64,000 nucleotides of DNA, from NCBI GenBank assembly GCA_022747635.1, contig JAKTNV010000018.1:1827501-1891500 (forward strand), read 5' to 3'. Source of the DNA: Hetaerina americana. Lineage: Eukaryota; Arthropoda; Insecta; Odonata; Calopterygidae. The notes under the pieces were generated by a model that was not told the DNA's origin, ran no database searches, and saw only the letters and a program-made list of their open reading frames with translations. Each line of letters begins with the position of its first letter. Positions within the stretch are counted from its first letter, which is position 1. Positions 46,141 through 57,739 of the stretch are shown here, in pieces. Made by a program: the position numbers and the translations under genes.

Positions 46141-46552
46141 TTGAAATTAAATTTAAAACACTTCGCTTTTCCACTTAAAAAACTTTTATTTACGACCTAG
46201 GTTTCGCTATGGTATAACATCATCAGGTAAAAATGCAAGTCAAACACAATATATATAGCTCTGGATGGAGGGGCAGAGGAGGGAGGGAGGAAAGCAAGGA
46301 TTGGTTGAGGTAGGAAGAGGGGCGGAGGAGGAATTGTAGCATTGAAAAATTAGCAGGCTGGGAGAAGGAATCAGTACATTGTTGAAAAATATAAAATAAC
46401 GAAAATATACATTGTTGAGAGAGAAAAAAATATACATATATTGTTGAAAAAAAGAAGTTTTGCTTGGCGTCGATTGGTTGGCAGAGGAACGGGTATTGCG
46501 AACGGCACTGGGTAATTATTCAGGTGATTAAGTAGCTGGCTTGGAGGAGTTA
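46141..46552 (-). repeat. PLE-2 left inverted arm
   Basis: It is the reverse complement of 47555-47973 with scattered mismatches and small gaps. It includes AAATAAAAG, the hammerhead-like core, TATATATGCT-like sequence (here TATATATAGCTC, shifted by a small change), a polypurine tract and repeated CAATGTA/ACATTGTTGA. Confidence 0.9.
46189..46231 (-). ncRNA. Hammerhead ribozyme-like motif, PLE-2 left arm
   Basis: Minus strand: TTTAC, CTGATGA, a spare T, stem II GTTAT/ATAGC with loop ACC, GAAA, palindromic stem III ACCTAGGT, C, then GTAAA, which pairs with TTTAC as stem I. All conserved core positions are present. The motif is identical to that at 47883-47925. Confidence 0.72.
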
Positions 46553-46829
46553 ATTCCTTTTTTTCTTGCTGATTAATGGTTGTAAATGGGATGGGGATTC
46601 GCTTGTTTTGTTAAAGAGATTTGTGTTTTGAAGTCTTGATTTTATCTATTATCTTTTGCGATTATTTGGGACTTGTGTGCCACCTGACACCGTCTATCAG
46701 CACATGTGTATTTCTAATAATAATAATAGTAATAATTCAGTGTTGAAAAGGCTTTGCTTGGTGCCAGTTTAGTTGGCAGATGGGCGAGGAAAATACAACA
46801 ACGGGAAGGGTCAAGAAATTCGTTGGTCA
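46553..46829 (-). other. PLE-2 3' untranslated region
   Basis: AT-rich, with an imperfect TAA run at 46716-46736, between the left arm and the coding remnant. Confidence 0.6.
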
Positions 46830-47530
46830 AAACATCTCCTCCGCAATCCATGCGCTGAAGTATTTCTAATTGCTCCAGCACATCGAGGCGGTGGCCTTTC
46901 TTCTCAAAGTGCAGGATTTCGGGGATGAAATCGCTGCTGTGACCACAGTCTGTCAGATGTTTGGCGAAGAGTGACGTGGAGATGTTTTTTCTAAAGCATG
47001 CTCGGTGCTCCTTTATTCTCGTCTCAAATCTCCTTCCCGTCTCGCCTATGTAGATTCGGTTACAGTCTTTGCACTGAGTTTGTACACCCCACTCTTGTGT
47101 ATAGGTTTAACTTGGTCCTTCATGTGACATAACAGGCTGATTAATTTAGATTTATTGTAGAAGGCCGGTCTCACCTTTTCTTTTGGGAGGATTCCTTGTA
47201 CTTTTAATGACAAGTGGCCAAGAAAAGGAAATCTCCGCCCCTGTGGCTGGTTTTCTGCAGATGTGGGAGAACTATACATGGCTAGCTTAGCTAAACGGGA
47301 TAGTTTCTTGTTGTAAAGTTTATCAATTAACCCTTCTCTCTACCCATTGTTCACCGCAATCTGTTTTATGATGCTGAGTTCTTTCAGAGTGTTCTCTTTT
47401 GATATGAGGATAGAACATGCTCTGTGTATCATGGCGTGGAAAGCTGATAATATTTTAGAGAAGCAGTGCCTAGAATTATGGTGAATGACTTCGTCTGTAT
47501 AACATTTCTTCCTGAAAATGGAAAAATCAA
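46800..47530 (-). pseudogene. PLE-2 reverse transcriptase C-terminus and GIY-YIG endonuclease remnant
   Basis: The minus strand encodes YTDEVIHHNSRHCFSKILSA, matching the YTDHIISNDSAHHFSHK region of PLE-1. Next comes FPFLGHLSLKVQG and the GIY-YIG domain: HKSGVYKL, then CKDCNRIYIGETGRRFETR and IKEH. SLFAKHLTDCGHSSDF and VLEQLEI also match PLE-1 in order. There is one TAG (about 47340) and a frameshift just after SGVYKL (about 47082). The polymerase active site lies upstream of the 5' truncation and is absent. Divergence from PLE-1 shows a separate family. Confidence 0.87.
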
Positions 47531-47856
47531 ACCTATTGTTTTTAATTTTAATAGTAACTCCTCCCAGCCTGCTACTTAATCACCTGACTAATTACCCAGT
47601 GCCGTTCGCAATACCTATTCCCCCACTCCTCTGCCAACTAATCGACGCCAAGCAAAACTTCTTTTTTTCAACAATACATGTATTTTTTTTCTCTCTCAAC
47701 AATGTATTTTTTGTTATTTTATATATTTCAACAATGTACTGATTCCTTCTCCCAGCCTGCTAATTTTTCAATGTTACCATTCCTCCTCCGCCCCCTCTTT
47801 CTACTTCAACCAATCCTTGCTTTCCTCCCTCCCTCCTCTGCCCCTCCATCCAGAGC

Positions 47857-47866
47857 TATATATGCT
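47857..47866 (+). promoter_or_regulatory. TATA-box-like element upstream of the PLE hammerhead core
   Basis: TATATATGCT starts 31 bp before CTGATGA (47888). The same 10-mer occurs in PLE-1 on the minus strand (15818-15809), 37 bp before its CTGATGA. The distance fits a TATA box with initiation at the ribozyme. Confidence 0.45.
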
Positions 47867-47882
47867 GTGTTTGACTTGCATT

Positions 47883-47925
47883 TTTACCTGATGATGTTAT
47901 ACCATAGCGAAACCTAGGTCGTAAA
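47883..47925 (+). ncRNA. Hammerhead ribozyme-like motif, PLE-2 right arm
   Basis: It has the same fold as 46189-46231. CTGATGA at 47888-47894, GAAA at 47909-47912, predicted cleavage after C47920, and stem I strands at 47883-47887 and 47921-47925. Confidence 0.72.
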
Positions 47926-47973
47926 TAAAAGTTTTTAATGTGGAAAAGCGAAGTGTTTTAAATTAAATTTCAA

Positions 47974-49084
47974 AATGAAGAATTTCCACCAAGTGACGCC
48001 AGAAACTGTTTTATTTAACAAATTGGCTTGTTTTTTTTATTCCTCATCCCATTTGCAGTGGGGTTTGCTGATTACTCCCGAAAGGCGGAACATTTAAGCC
48101 CAAATCGCATCGCTGAGAAGCATTCAGTCATATTAATATCCATACTTATATCATTATCCGTGAAAACACATTTGTTTTCCTTATTTACTTTCTATCATTT
48201 AATTCCGCGCCATCAAACAGCACCCAATTATTTTTTTGGTAATATGTTTTAAAGACGTAGGTATCAATGATTGAATCCAATAAGTGTTTATTTGCCCTCG
48301 AATGCCACACCTGCGCTTGGCGGTCTAAGACCTTATTGAGCCAATTCCAGCGCAAATTTCAATTGCACCAAAGGTTCCCTTTTGAGTTGTACAAGCAGAT
48401 TGTCGACTATGATTCATGAAACGTTGTGTTATTGAATATTTTCCTTTGAATTTGCCTCAAATTGCAGATTTGAGCGAATTGAAAAGGTTAATTTCGCGTG
48501 GTTACTTCTTAAAAACTCCTACACGTTCTCTCTTTGTGGTCATATCCTGAATTGCACGATATATGAGCAGGAATAGCCGCATATGTAAATGTAAGAGTCG
48601 AGAGTTTCCTGTGCGAAAGAAGGCATTCTTCATGACTGTAATTTTACGTGTAAGATTTTTGTGACATCCAAACAACGTAAGTTCAGCACGACATTTCCAA
48701 GTTTATCTGGAGTATTTCCCGTCCACCAATTAGAAGGTACTGTCTTCTTCGCCCCATAGGGCAATATCGAGATTCGGACGCATGGTTTCGCATCTTGGCT
48801 CTTAGTTTTTACGCCAAAGCCTACAATCTGTCAAAATTTCAATTTCCTTTTCCTCTGCCATATCATTTGTGGGTATGCACGCGTCATGACTCACCGACGG
48901 AAGGAAGAAGTCAGACTCATTATTCATCATTCCACTGAAGGTGGTCGAGCCTCCGGAATGAGAAAAAACAACAAAAAAATCGTGAGTGATATGTTGAGTG
49001 TTTTAAGTTGCTGTCACTCCATTGTGTCTGGCTGGTTTGGAGGGAGCGGCAAGGGGGGGGGGGGCGTTTATTTGTGGTGCGTAG
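47974..49084. other. No gene recognised
   Basis: The first 40 bp resemble the flank of the 43136-43301 palindrome. The remainder is AT-rich, unassigned sequence with a poly-G run at 49051-49063. Confidence 0.4.
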
Positions 49085-49312
49085 TATGTACTCGAATGGT
49101 GTGAACCTGGCCCATGGGTGATGATGAAGGTGCCATTGGTAATCTAATAGTGTCATTGTTTATGAGAGCATTTTTCTCCTATCTGTTATTCTTTTGTGAG
49201 TATGTATGTATGTTCATTGTAAGAGTGAGCATTGACCAGACTTAATCAATTCCACCTGGAAAATTACCTAATTGCAACGATACATTCTTAAATAAATAAA
49301 TAAATAAAATTG
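49085..49312 (+). mobile_element. LINE 3' untranslated end with TAAA tail
   Basis: GTGTGAACCTGGCCCATGGGTG resembles the sequence at 63945-63970 downstream of a LINE C-terminus. It ends in four TAAA units (49290-49308). Confidence 0.5.
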
Positions 49313-49959
49313 GAATATTAAAGGATTGATTGAAACCAGCACTAAGGAGGGAGACGTGCTTTGAGGCGGCTGATGGGGAGGAAGATTGTTGATGCTAAGA
49401 TTGAGAAGGGTGGTGCATTGTTCGTTGCATAGGGAGGGAGGGAGAGATTTGACATTTTAATCGATAGATTACATAGTTGGAGGTCAGAGGGTGTAGGAAT
49501 AGATTTGGACGGGGGTGAGGGTGGGTGAGTTCCGAGGGAAGGGAGGTATTCGTTGAGGTGGGGCGGTTTGTTTTTTCCGTGAAAGGGTGGATGGGGATTA
49601 GGGGATGGAGGAGGGTCCGCCCAGGGAGAGGAAGGGTGTGAGGGCATGAGAGAGAGAGGGCATCCGCTCAAAATCCCTGAAAAGACCACCGTGCATCGTG
49701 TTGCCATCCCTAACACATGCTAGCGGGAACAGCATGATTTCAAGCAAGTGTGAAATTCAACAAACCGGAAACCCCCCTTCTTCTCCCCCTCTGCGGAACT
49801 TAGCACCGTTTTCTGCGACTATGCTCTCCTCTCTGAATTGGTTCGTCTGATACTTGAATGTTTATTCTGACTCTAGAATAAAAATTCCAAGAAACTGCAG
49901 GAGATGCCGTGACAGTGACTACGCTAATATGCATTTCGATGCAATAATTTCAGGGTCTA
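49313..49959. other. G/A-rich patch and flank, no gene recognised
   Basis: 49340-49680 is purine-rich on the plus strand. Its long minus-strand frame is Pro/Ser-biased and unsupported. Confidence 0.4.
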
Positions 49960-49969
49960 AAAATCATTC

Positions 49970-50046
49970 GGGTTGATCGGGATTCGAACGCGGATCCCTA
50001 GATGTCCGGCCGAGTGCTTTAGCCAATTAAGCTATCGAGGCGTTCC
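49970..50046 (-). mobile_element. tRNA-like SINE head or tRNA pseudogene
   Basis: On the minus strand TAGCTTAATTGG is a good A box, GCTT/AAGC forms a D-arm stem, and GTTCGAATCCC is a good B box at the right spacing. The acceptor, anticodon and T stems contain mismatches, so it is not a functional tRNA. A SINE head is more likely; no second copy was seen. Confidence 0.6.
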
Positions 50047-51757
50047 TTAAACTCCGAAATATTGGTGCCTTTTAAGGAACAAGATGTTGTGACGAAATGC
50101 CGTACTTACAATGCCATAGAGTTGTTGTTGCGTCAAACGGATATTGTTCAGATCGTTCTCTCGCATTGCATGCATAAATTGTGTAAATATGTATTCAGGA
50201 ATATAAATAACCGTATCAATTTGCACTCGGTTACATTTGATTATTCCAAGTTATTGCGTTGGCGCCTGAATTTAAGGAGTTTAGCTCGTGTTGTAGTGCG
50301 AGGTGTTTGAAGCGACGTATCTAGTTCCTAGGCTGGCGATGGTATAGCGCCGTTCTAGCTTGCTCTTTTCGAAGGGCAATATTTTCCCTTTTGAAAGACT
50401 CCGCTCCTTGAGTTAAATTCCTCCATTGTATCTACTCAATCGGCCATTAAGTCTGCTTGTATCCCAGGTTACAATGTTCTCCATAAAAGGTGTTTCCAGG
50501 ATTACAAGCGCACCCTAATTAATGTTTCCTGCATTAAAAAATCACGCCATCGGCTTTCGATCCACGCGAGATCCAGGTGTCCAGGCTGATTCTCGGGTTC
50601 GCGCGCAAACATGCCGCTGCACTGGACTGGCTGCCTTCAAGCGCTTATGTCTGTCCGTCTATACCTCAGTCCCGCCATGTGCGAGAGGGAAGGGACAAGG
50701 ACGGAGGAATTAACTTTGTGCAGTCCTTTAATTGATTCCCCTTGCGGAAGTTAGCCAAGTATGCGCCGCAGAGACGACTCCCCCTTCCCCATGCACTCCC
50801 CCCACTTCTTCTTCTTCCACCCCCACCCTCCCTCCTGCCCCCCTCCAAAGGCGCTGTCTCTGCTAATGGCCCGATAGCCGAGGCTGCCATCTCGGGGGAG
50901 GGAGAAGGAGGGTGGGAGTAAATAAGTACACTTCATTTTCGGTGCTACGAGAGTGTGAGCGAAGTGTCTTTTTTTTCAACAACTTCGAAATAAGAACATA
51001 TAGTAAGACCGTGACCGGGCCATCTGCGCAGGCAATTCCCTTTTCGCTCCTACTTTGTTTTGCTTCGTCGTCTTTTGTTTTGAAACAAGTCCACGGTGGC
51101 TTAAAACTCATTTATGGCGAGGCAATTATTGCGTGCATTCTCCCGTATCCATATTTCTTCCCCTCAGCCTTCTTCCACGACAGCCGAAAGCCGTTTTTGT
51201 CGCCAGGTTCGCTTCTAATGGCCTCTGCTCCATTGGGTGTTAGAGCCGCCAGCTAGGTCTTGGGCGATTTACTCCAGAATGGGATGTCTTTCCCCTTTGC
51301 GATGTGCCTTTGAAGGAGAAATCGGTTGCCGTGGTCGCGGGAGCGGAAGAAGCCGTTTCGGAAAATTGAGTCATTTTCCTGCGTTATTTTTCACTGTCGT
51401 CCTGGAACGTGAGAGACGGGAAGAACTCCCCGAAGTGCTAATTTTTACGCCTGTTCTCCGACCAAATTGGACAGCCCTCCCCGTTAGCGCTGGATGAATA
51501 CTGTTACTGTGCTTGCTCTAATCGTAGCCCGATGAATAAGTCGTAGTGTGACTTCACTCGTAGGATGTTTTTGAGTCACCTTATGTGTTATTCAAGTTTC
51601 AAATTGCTTGGATGTACTTGGATGTGTGTAACGATGAAGCTGGTTTAATATTTATCAGTAGAAGTGGTTATTCCTAATGATTTGAAGGAACTGAGATACA
51701 CGCATTATTAAAAGCAAGAGCTAAACTTATTTATTTTTGATTTTTGTTTTTACTTTT
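50047..51757. other. No gene recognised
   Basis: Mixed DNA with a C-rich patch (50775-50850). Moderate CpG at 50500-51500. No frame resembles a known family. Confidence 0.4.
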
Positions 51758-52065
51758 AGTACCCTGCAAGTCACCTCTCGGGTGTGTGGTAGGGTGTGAA
51801 TACGCACCGAACTGATTTTAGCCCGAATATGACCTTACCGCGGTCGGACTATGTTATTATTATTGCCTTATCGTTCGTGGAAATAATGGCATCTTAAATC
51901 TATCCGTTCTCCACCTAATATCTCTAATTTTGTTGACATGATCTCTCCTATCGTAGCACGATGGGGGTAATAATACATTTTCGACATCATTGCTTAACAG
52001 AAATCCTTCCAATTTATTCATTCAGAGATTTATTCTGTGATTTAATCTTCGCTCCATTAAGCGAT
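51758..52065 (-). mobile_element. CR1-like LINE 3' end, copy d
   Basis: The minus strand shows the family blocks (TTGGAAGGATTTC, GGAGAGATCA, GTGGAGAACGGATAG, CGGTAAGGTC) and the terminal hairpin CCCTACCACACACCC...GCAGGGTACTAAAA with one outer mismatch. It faces copy e about 160 bp away. Confidence 0.8.
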
Positions 52066-52224
52066 TCGTGGTTCGTGAAATATTTTGGATATGCAACTAT
52101 GTGTATCATATCAACGTTTCACAAATATAGCTCCTCTACGCTGCGCGCGATCCAATTCGGTATTATATTATGCACTTATTTCTTTGCAATACAGAGCAGT
52201 ATTTTAATTCCGAAATGGAATCTG

Positions 52225-52655
52225 TCGACTCCATTAAATACTCGTACCTAGGCGTAACCCTCACTCACGATCTCTCCAGGGTGAAACACATACAAGGGGG
52301 AATGTGTGGACAAGGCAACTAAAAAAATAGGATTTATTAGAAGAGTACTAGGGGTAATTGTGATGAATAGTACAAAGAGAAATGTCATCTGTCGATGGTT
52401 AGGCCTCATTTAGATCGAAAATGTATTGCTACCCCTATCGCACTGCAGTAGGAGAGATCAAGTCAATTTAATTAGAGAGATTAAGTGCAGAACAGGTAGA
52501 TTTGAAGATGTCATATTTTCCACGAACGATATGGGAATCATAATAACATTGTCCGACTGCGGTAGGGTCATATTAGGGTCAAAATTAGTCTGGTGTGTGT
52601 TCCCTCGAGACACACGCCCTAGCGCTGGCCTTCAGGGTACTAAAATAAATAAATG
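52225..52655 (+). pseudogene. CR1-like LINE C-terminal part, copy e
   Basis: The reading starts SIKYSYLGVTLTHDLSRVKHI, then ATKKIGFIRRVLG, then a degraded MVRPHL, then (R)DQVNLIREIKCRTGRF. YLGVTLT.DLS..KHI is a hallmark just after the LINE reverse transcriptase palm. The end includes CGGTAGGGTC, a decayed hairpin and TAAATAAATGAATAA. A short internal stretch is deleted relative to copy g. Confidence 0.87.
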
Positions 52656-54732
52656 AATAACACTGGAGGCATAGCTCGCTGAAAATGTAAGAAGCCGCAT
52701 GAGCGTAATCTCTGAGTCATTCAGTGTTCTGGTTCAATAACTCTTTAAACAACGATGGCTGCGCAAGGCGAGACCCTGTTTGCACCCGAAATCGAAATTC
52801 ACCCTGATTGTCGCGGGCGACGGCGATTGGAGCTGTGGAAATTTGAGCACTGAATATATATATCGGTTCATAAGGGTAGTTCGCGCATGCTAATCTTCAT
52901 TTATTTGTCAATGTTTCTTGGAGTGGGCCCAGTTAGTTCAATGGATCGTCCGATGGATTTCTTGATGCAGCGGAATTAACGAAATCAGATCGATTCCGCC
53001 GTATTGTCCCTCCCCATCGCACAGCGATCTCAGTCACATTGAGGGCACGGGTGCAAGGGTCAATGCCGCTCACGGCGCTCCCACTCCAACCCGGCGATCC
53101 TCCAGATCAGCGGTGAGGTCACAAAGGCGCCATCGATTCGCTCTTATTCCGGCTTCACCCCTGACCCCGCGGCCCGATCGAAAGCGCCCGGCGATCCGTC
53201 TACACGGCCGGAGAGGATTACATTCCGAATTGATGCATCGTCCGTCGCAATAATTCACTCTCTTGGCATCCCTCCGAGAGATGAGCCCTCGTTTTGACAA
53301 AGGGAGAAGACACCTACTTTAAAAAGCTTACTCAGGTTTAATATAAATAAATATAAGGGCGAGGAGAACAGAATATGTATCTTAATGCATTAGGCGATTA
53401 TAATATAAGTGTAAGTATCAAGAATAAAGATTCCAAGCATCGGACGGGAGAGAATGAGGAGTCATGGTTCACTAGTTCATCATTTCCGTGAAACTGGAAG
53501 CTTATAGTCGGGAGTACGTGTCAGAATATTTGCGGACGCGGGGCGGAGTGTTTGCTTGTCTCCGAGAGAGGGCACTTTGGGGGGGGGGGGCGGAGGAAGG
53601 GCGAGGGGAGGGAGAGAAGGGGGAAAGTCGAGGGAAAGGGGCGGAAAATGGGAAAAGCGTGAGAAGCAGCGAAGGGGGCGAATATTTTTTGGGCGTATCG
53701 AGCGAAGGTCACGCCGACGGAGGACCCAGTAGTTCCTTTGGCGTGGAATCCAATACTGTCTATTTATTCACATGCGTCCGTCCGTGCCTCCGCGCGTCCA
53801 ATCTCTTCCCTTCGCATCCTAGCGCCCTCATTCTTCCCCCCTCCCTCACTCTCTCCGTTATATTTCGCCCATTTCACACTTCTTGGCATGAATAAATATT
53901 GGCTCTGCTAAAAGGACGGAGGAAAACTCTCGGTTTTTGGAGGATTTTGTTCAATTAAGCGGCGAAGCGCCGACGGCCTGCCTCCACCCGCTCCACGACA
54001 ACGTCCTTGGGAATCGCGCGTGAGCTTGTTTTCTTTTCGTCGTCATGGAAGTGGTGAGGGTTGTGATTGGTTGAAAAGGGGTTGTTTGGAATTGGGAAGC
54101 GATAGCTGCTCGAGTGGTGTGGAAGGGTTGAAAGTGAAAGAGAATGGCCCGGGGGTCTGAGGGGGGACTCGGGCGATAAAATGGAGAAGCCCTGGTCGTG
54201 GAAGAGATTTCGAGCGGTTGTTTTCTTTTGATACTGCTTTAATAGCAGTTGAAATTTTTTGCCTAATGGGCGTTGTAAAATGTTCCCAACGAGACCATTC
54301 AGTTATCACGGCCCAGGAAAGTTTTTAAGGAGGAGCGAGGGTTGGAAATGGTTTTCTCGGGGTAGTAATGGGTAGTTCCATTGCCCTAGGATCATCGGGT
54401 TCACTTTTTCACTGTCGTAGTATTTTTATGTTTGCTTTAAGAGTCTTACATTAGGATGATCACAAAACTCAATTAAAGAATATTCATTAGTTCTAAGTAT
54501 CAATTCTTCTGTTAAAATAGAATTTGTTGTCACGATCCATGTACGATAAGACCCTTTTATGAGAACTTGAAGGTGGAGGGAAGCAAAGGATTATTATTTG
54601 GCGTCGTGAGAATTCGTTTACCCAATATTATTGAATGAATAATTGAATAGTGCTCTGTGAAGTGTCGGCAATAGTATTTGAGACACATTCAACAACCGTT
54701 TGTTATTTGACGCTTGAAGTTCTTAAAAATGT
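52656..54732. other. No gene recognised
   Basis: CpG-bearing, balanced DNA at 52740-53300 is unassigned. A GC-rich island lies at 53500-53850 (G-rich left, C-rich right). The remainder is mixed. Confidence 0.35.
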
Positions 54733-54819
54733 ATATTTATCTCTCGAAAATTCTAGTGATATCATTTTAAATTCAGGACTCCCAAGTGTAAGCCGAGGAA
54801 AAAACTTCCTTTGATTTAT
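54733..54819. repeat. Left flanking direct repeat of LINE copy f
   Basis: TCTCTCGAAAATTCTAG, TGATATCATTTTAAATT and TCCCAAGTGTAAGCCGAGG match, in order, 55216-55305. Identity is about 80% by eye. Confidence 0.7.
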
Positions 54820-55205
54820 GGGATCCTCAAGGAGTTGGGTTGATCGCCTAGTTGGATCGCGTGCAGCGTAGAGCTGGATATGGGCATAGGCTGGGAATCA
54901 CTCAATGGAGCAAAGGTTAAATTACATATTACATCTCTTGCATAAATTGGAAGGATGTCTCTTTAGCAGTGATGTTGAAAATATGTTATTACCCCATCCT
55001 ACTACGGTAGGAGAGATCAATGTAAAACAATTAGAGAGATCAGGGATAGAACAGATGCATTTAAGATGCCACTTTTTCCACGAACGGTAAGTGATCAGGA
55101 TAACATTGTCCGACTGCGGTAGGGTCAAATTCGAGTCATAATTAGTCTTGTCTGTGTTCACCCCCTGCCACATACCCGAGCGTTGGCTTGCAGGGTTCTA
55201 AAATA
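54818..55205 (+). mobile_element. CR1-like LINE 3' end, copy f
   Basis: The frame shows VGLIA.LDRVQRRA, then after a gap MEQRLNYILHLLHKLEGCLF, HPTTVGE and a FKMPLFPRT-type end. The terminal hairpin has intact outer strands CCCTGC and GCAGGG with inner CCA/TGG. Frameshifts and stops make it non-functional. Confidence 0.85.
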
Positions 55206-55215
55206 TGTAAAGATT

Positions 55216-55305
55216 ATATTTCTCTCACAGCATTATATTGATATGATTTTAAATTGAGGAATCCCAAGTGTAAACCGACGAAAATCTTACATTTTGATTT
55301 GTAAT
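55216..55305. repeat. Right flanking direct repeat of LINE copy f
   Basis: Counterpart of 54733-54819: TTCTCTCACAGCATTATAT, TGATATGATTTTAAATT, TCCCAAGTGTAAACCGACG. Confidence 0.7.
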
Positions 55306-55964
55306 TATTTTTCGGTTGCGTCAATTAAGTCCACGACACAGGTGTCATGGAACAATCGTCGTCGATTTTGATATCTTCAACCCTTCAATTGGACATGTTT
55401 AACTCTAAGGTTCCGTTTGAGGTCTAATTCGTCAATTTGTAACCTGCGGCCTCCGTAACTTTAAGTGGGTGTACACCCGTGCGACACTCTTTATATTCCA
55501 CACCCCCGCTGCAAGACTAATTGTTTTACTCCCGAACCCGTTTCCTTTGCTCAGTGAACTTCATGCCACGCATAACTTCGCATCCTTCCGAGACACACTC
55601 CTTGTTTGCATCTTGTACTGACCACCGCACTTAGTCGAGTAAATCACTCCTAGCTTTGGAATTATTACATTCACGATCAAATAATTTCAGCGGTGACAAC
55701 TGAAATAGATTTAGGAGTCATCTTTCACACCAAACTTTCGTGATCAATTCAAATGTTTAGCCTCTAAAGCGATGTCACTGGTGGGCCTAATATATCGATA
55801 TGGTCAAGTGGTTACTTTGCCAGCGCTGCAATCTTTTCTCTTCGCCTGTGTTTCTCCTGTTCAACAGTCACAAATTCGGGCCACAGCTCCCGCCACCTCT
55901 CTCTAACTCGGACTTGATCGCCCGTTGAATTTCTCCCTCTCTCTCCATCATCCAATGTGATGAT
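55306..55964. other. No gene recognised
   Basis: Mixed composition without a recognisable family. Confidence 0.4.
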
Positions 55965-56510
55965 GGAGGTTGAAGGCTGGTACGACCTTTGTGTTAACCA
56001 CCTGTGTTGACGACAACATTGATCGTGTGCGGTCCCTTTTCCTTACCGATCGTCGAAAAACTGTCCGAATGATAGCTGATGAACTGAATTTAGGAATATC
56101 AACAGTGCACACTATTTTACTACCGAACATGACGGGTGGATCCTTCACCATGGCAATGCACCTGTACATTCATTCGGCTTTGATTGTTCGCCACTTTCTG
56201 GCAAATAATTCAATTATCTTGATTCTGGGTCATCCTCATTATTCGCCGGATCTCGCCCGATGCGACTTTTTCTTATTCCCCCAAAATGCAAAAATTTAAT
56301 GAGGAGATATCACTGGGAAGATGTGGAAGACACAATAAAGCAAGAAACGACGAGAAAACTAAAAAGCCCAACTGCTGCAGAGGACTTCCAAGGGTCCTTT
56401 AAACAAGATGGAAAAGAAGATGAAATAAGGGCATAGCAATGAATGGAGAGTACTTTGAAGGGGGATAAAATCGATGTAGACTAAATTTTGCAAAATAAAG
56501 TTTTTATGGC
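55965..56510 (+). mobile_element. Internally deleted mariner relic (shared-deletion type)
   Basis: It encodes DDNIDRVRSLFLTDRRKTVRM, then IADELNLGISTVHTIL, then the deletion junction, then HSALIVRHFLANNSI and YSPDLARCDFFLFP. A frameshifted C-terminus follows (SPTAAEDFQGSFK, then a GEYFEGDKIDVD-like end). The first catalytic aspartate region is missing at the same place as in 18246-18560, and the HHDN motif is also damaged. Confidence 0.87.
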
Positions 56511-57739
56511 CTCAGTTCGCGCATTCACCTCGGAGACTTCCACCATCGCCCTGTGGCCGGCCACTCTTTTTCCCCCCATTCGACCAGCTCCGAACACTCC
56601 AGTGCCTCCTCCATCACTGCCCTCGTGCCCCCTTGCTCCATCCTAATTTCCTTCTCCGGACCTCCTCCTTCACTTATCATTTTGTTTCCCTCGTGTGCAT
56701 AAACTGAACGTCTTTTTTTATGGGGTTCTTAATTTGTTGATTTGCGTTGTTAACTTTTGTTTTTATGCGCTAAGTTTTTATTATTGCCACATGTTTTTTT
56801 TTCTTTGTCAAATGTCCAATGTAATTGGCTGATGCTGTTTTGGCATAAATAAATAAATTGCTTTAACGTCAAACGGATGAAACGCTTCCTCGCGGGTTGG
56901 AGAGAGAGAGAAAGTGGCTTGTGTTTGGTGACGGGAAGGGCGACAAGGGGGAGGCGCCGCGACGCCCCCTTCCCCCCCGTCTTGCCCCCCTTCTATCCAT
57001 CCCCGCCGGCGACGGCCGCGAGCCCAGGCGAAGGGGTGGTGGCTTCCTTCTCTGTTGGCTCGCTCGCTTCATGCATTTTTGTGCCGAGGGAACCCTTTCG
57101 TCGGAGTAGTCGTGGGTCCGCTCCCCCTCCTCTCCCCACGCCCCCGCTTTCCCTACAAAGGCTCATATTCCACCCGTCACTGCCACCTCCCTCCCCACCC
57201 ACCCACCCACCCCGGGACCCATCCTCCGCCAACGATAGAGGAAGCAACGGAGGGGGGCGCGACTCGACCGCGGTTACCCTTTAGGAATTCCCTTCCCGAA
57301 TCCCCTTTTCTCCCCGTCTCCCTTTGCCAGCGGACTTAGCGCATTGCATTCCACCCCCCGCACGGTCCGTCTCCTACGCTTTCCCCTGGGAGCGCCAGGG
57401 CCCGAAGTTACGTCCCCCCTTTGGTCTGCCAAATTGGTTCTGTTGATAGGTGAACGTGGTGCTGAAGTTTTCTTGGGTTTTGTTACTTTCATAGCTCCGC
57501 CTAGTCCCCCCCTCTCCCTTCTCGGTCCTAGATCATAATGAGTGCGGAAGAAGTCCGATTCGAGGGGATGGAACGGGGGAGGCGGACGAGGACATGGTAG
57601 GCAGCACGTGGGAGAATTGGAAGGGGCAGAAGGAAGGATTACGAGGAGGGCACGGATGCGACATTGGTGAGTTTGTTCGCCGGTAAAGTAAGAAGAAAGA
57701 TGGGGGCTCTTCAAATACGTGGACGTTGAAAGCCACAGA
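56511..57739. other. GC-rich island and flanks, no gene recognised
   Basis: 56870-57540 is CpG-bearing and strand-skewed. The 135- to 146-codon frames are compositional. Confidence 0.4.

Larger units (their letters stand above)
47555..47973 (+). repeat. PLE-2 right inverted arm
   Basis: This is the inverted counterpart of 46141-46552. It carries a pyrimidine tract, TATATATGCT (47857-47866), the hammerhead-like core and the GTGGAAAAGCGAAGTG end. Inverted terminal copies at the 5' side of the coding part are a known structural variant of Penelope-like elements. Confidence 0.9.

Noticed and set aside
49970..50046. Functional tRNA gene
   Set aside because: A and B boxes fit, but acceptor, anticodon and T stems carry mismatches, so I list it as a SINE head or pseudogene.
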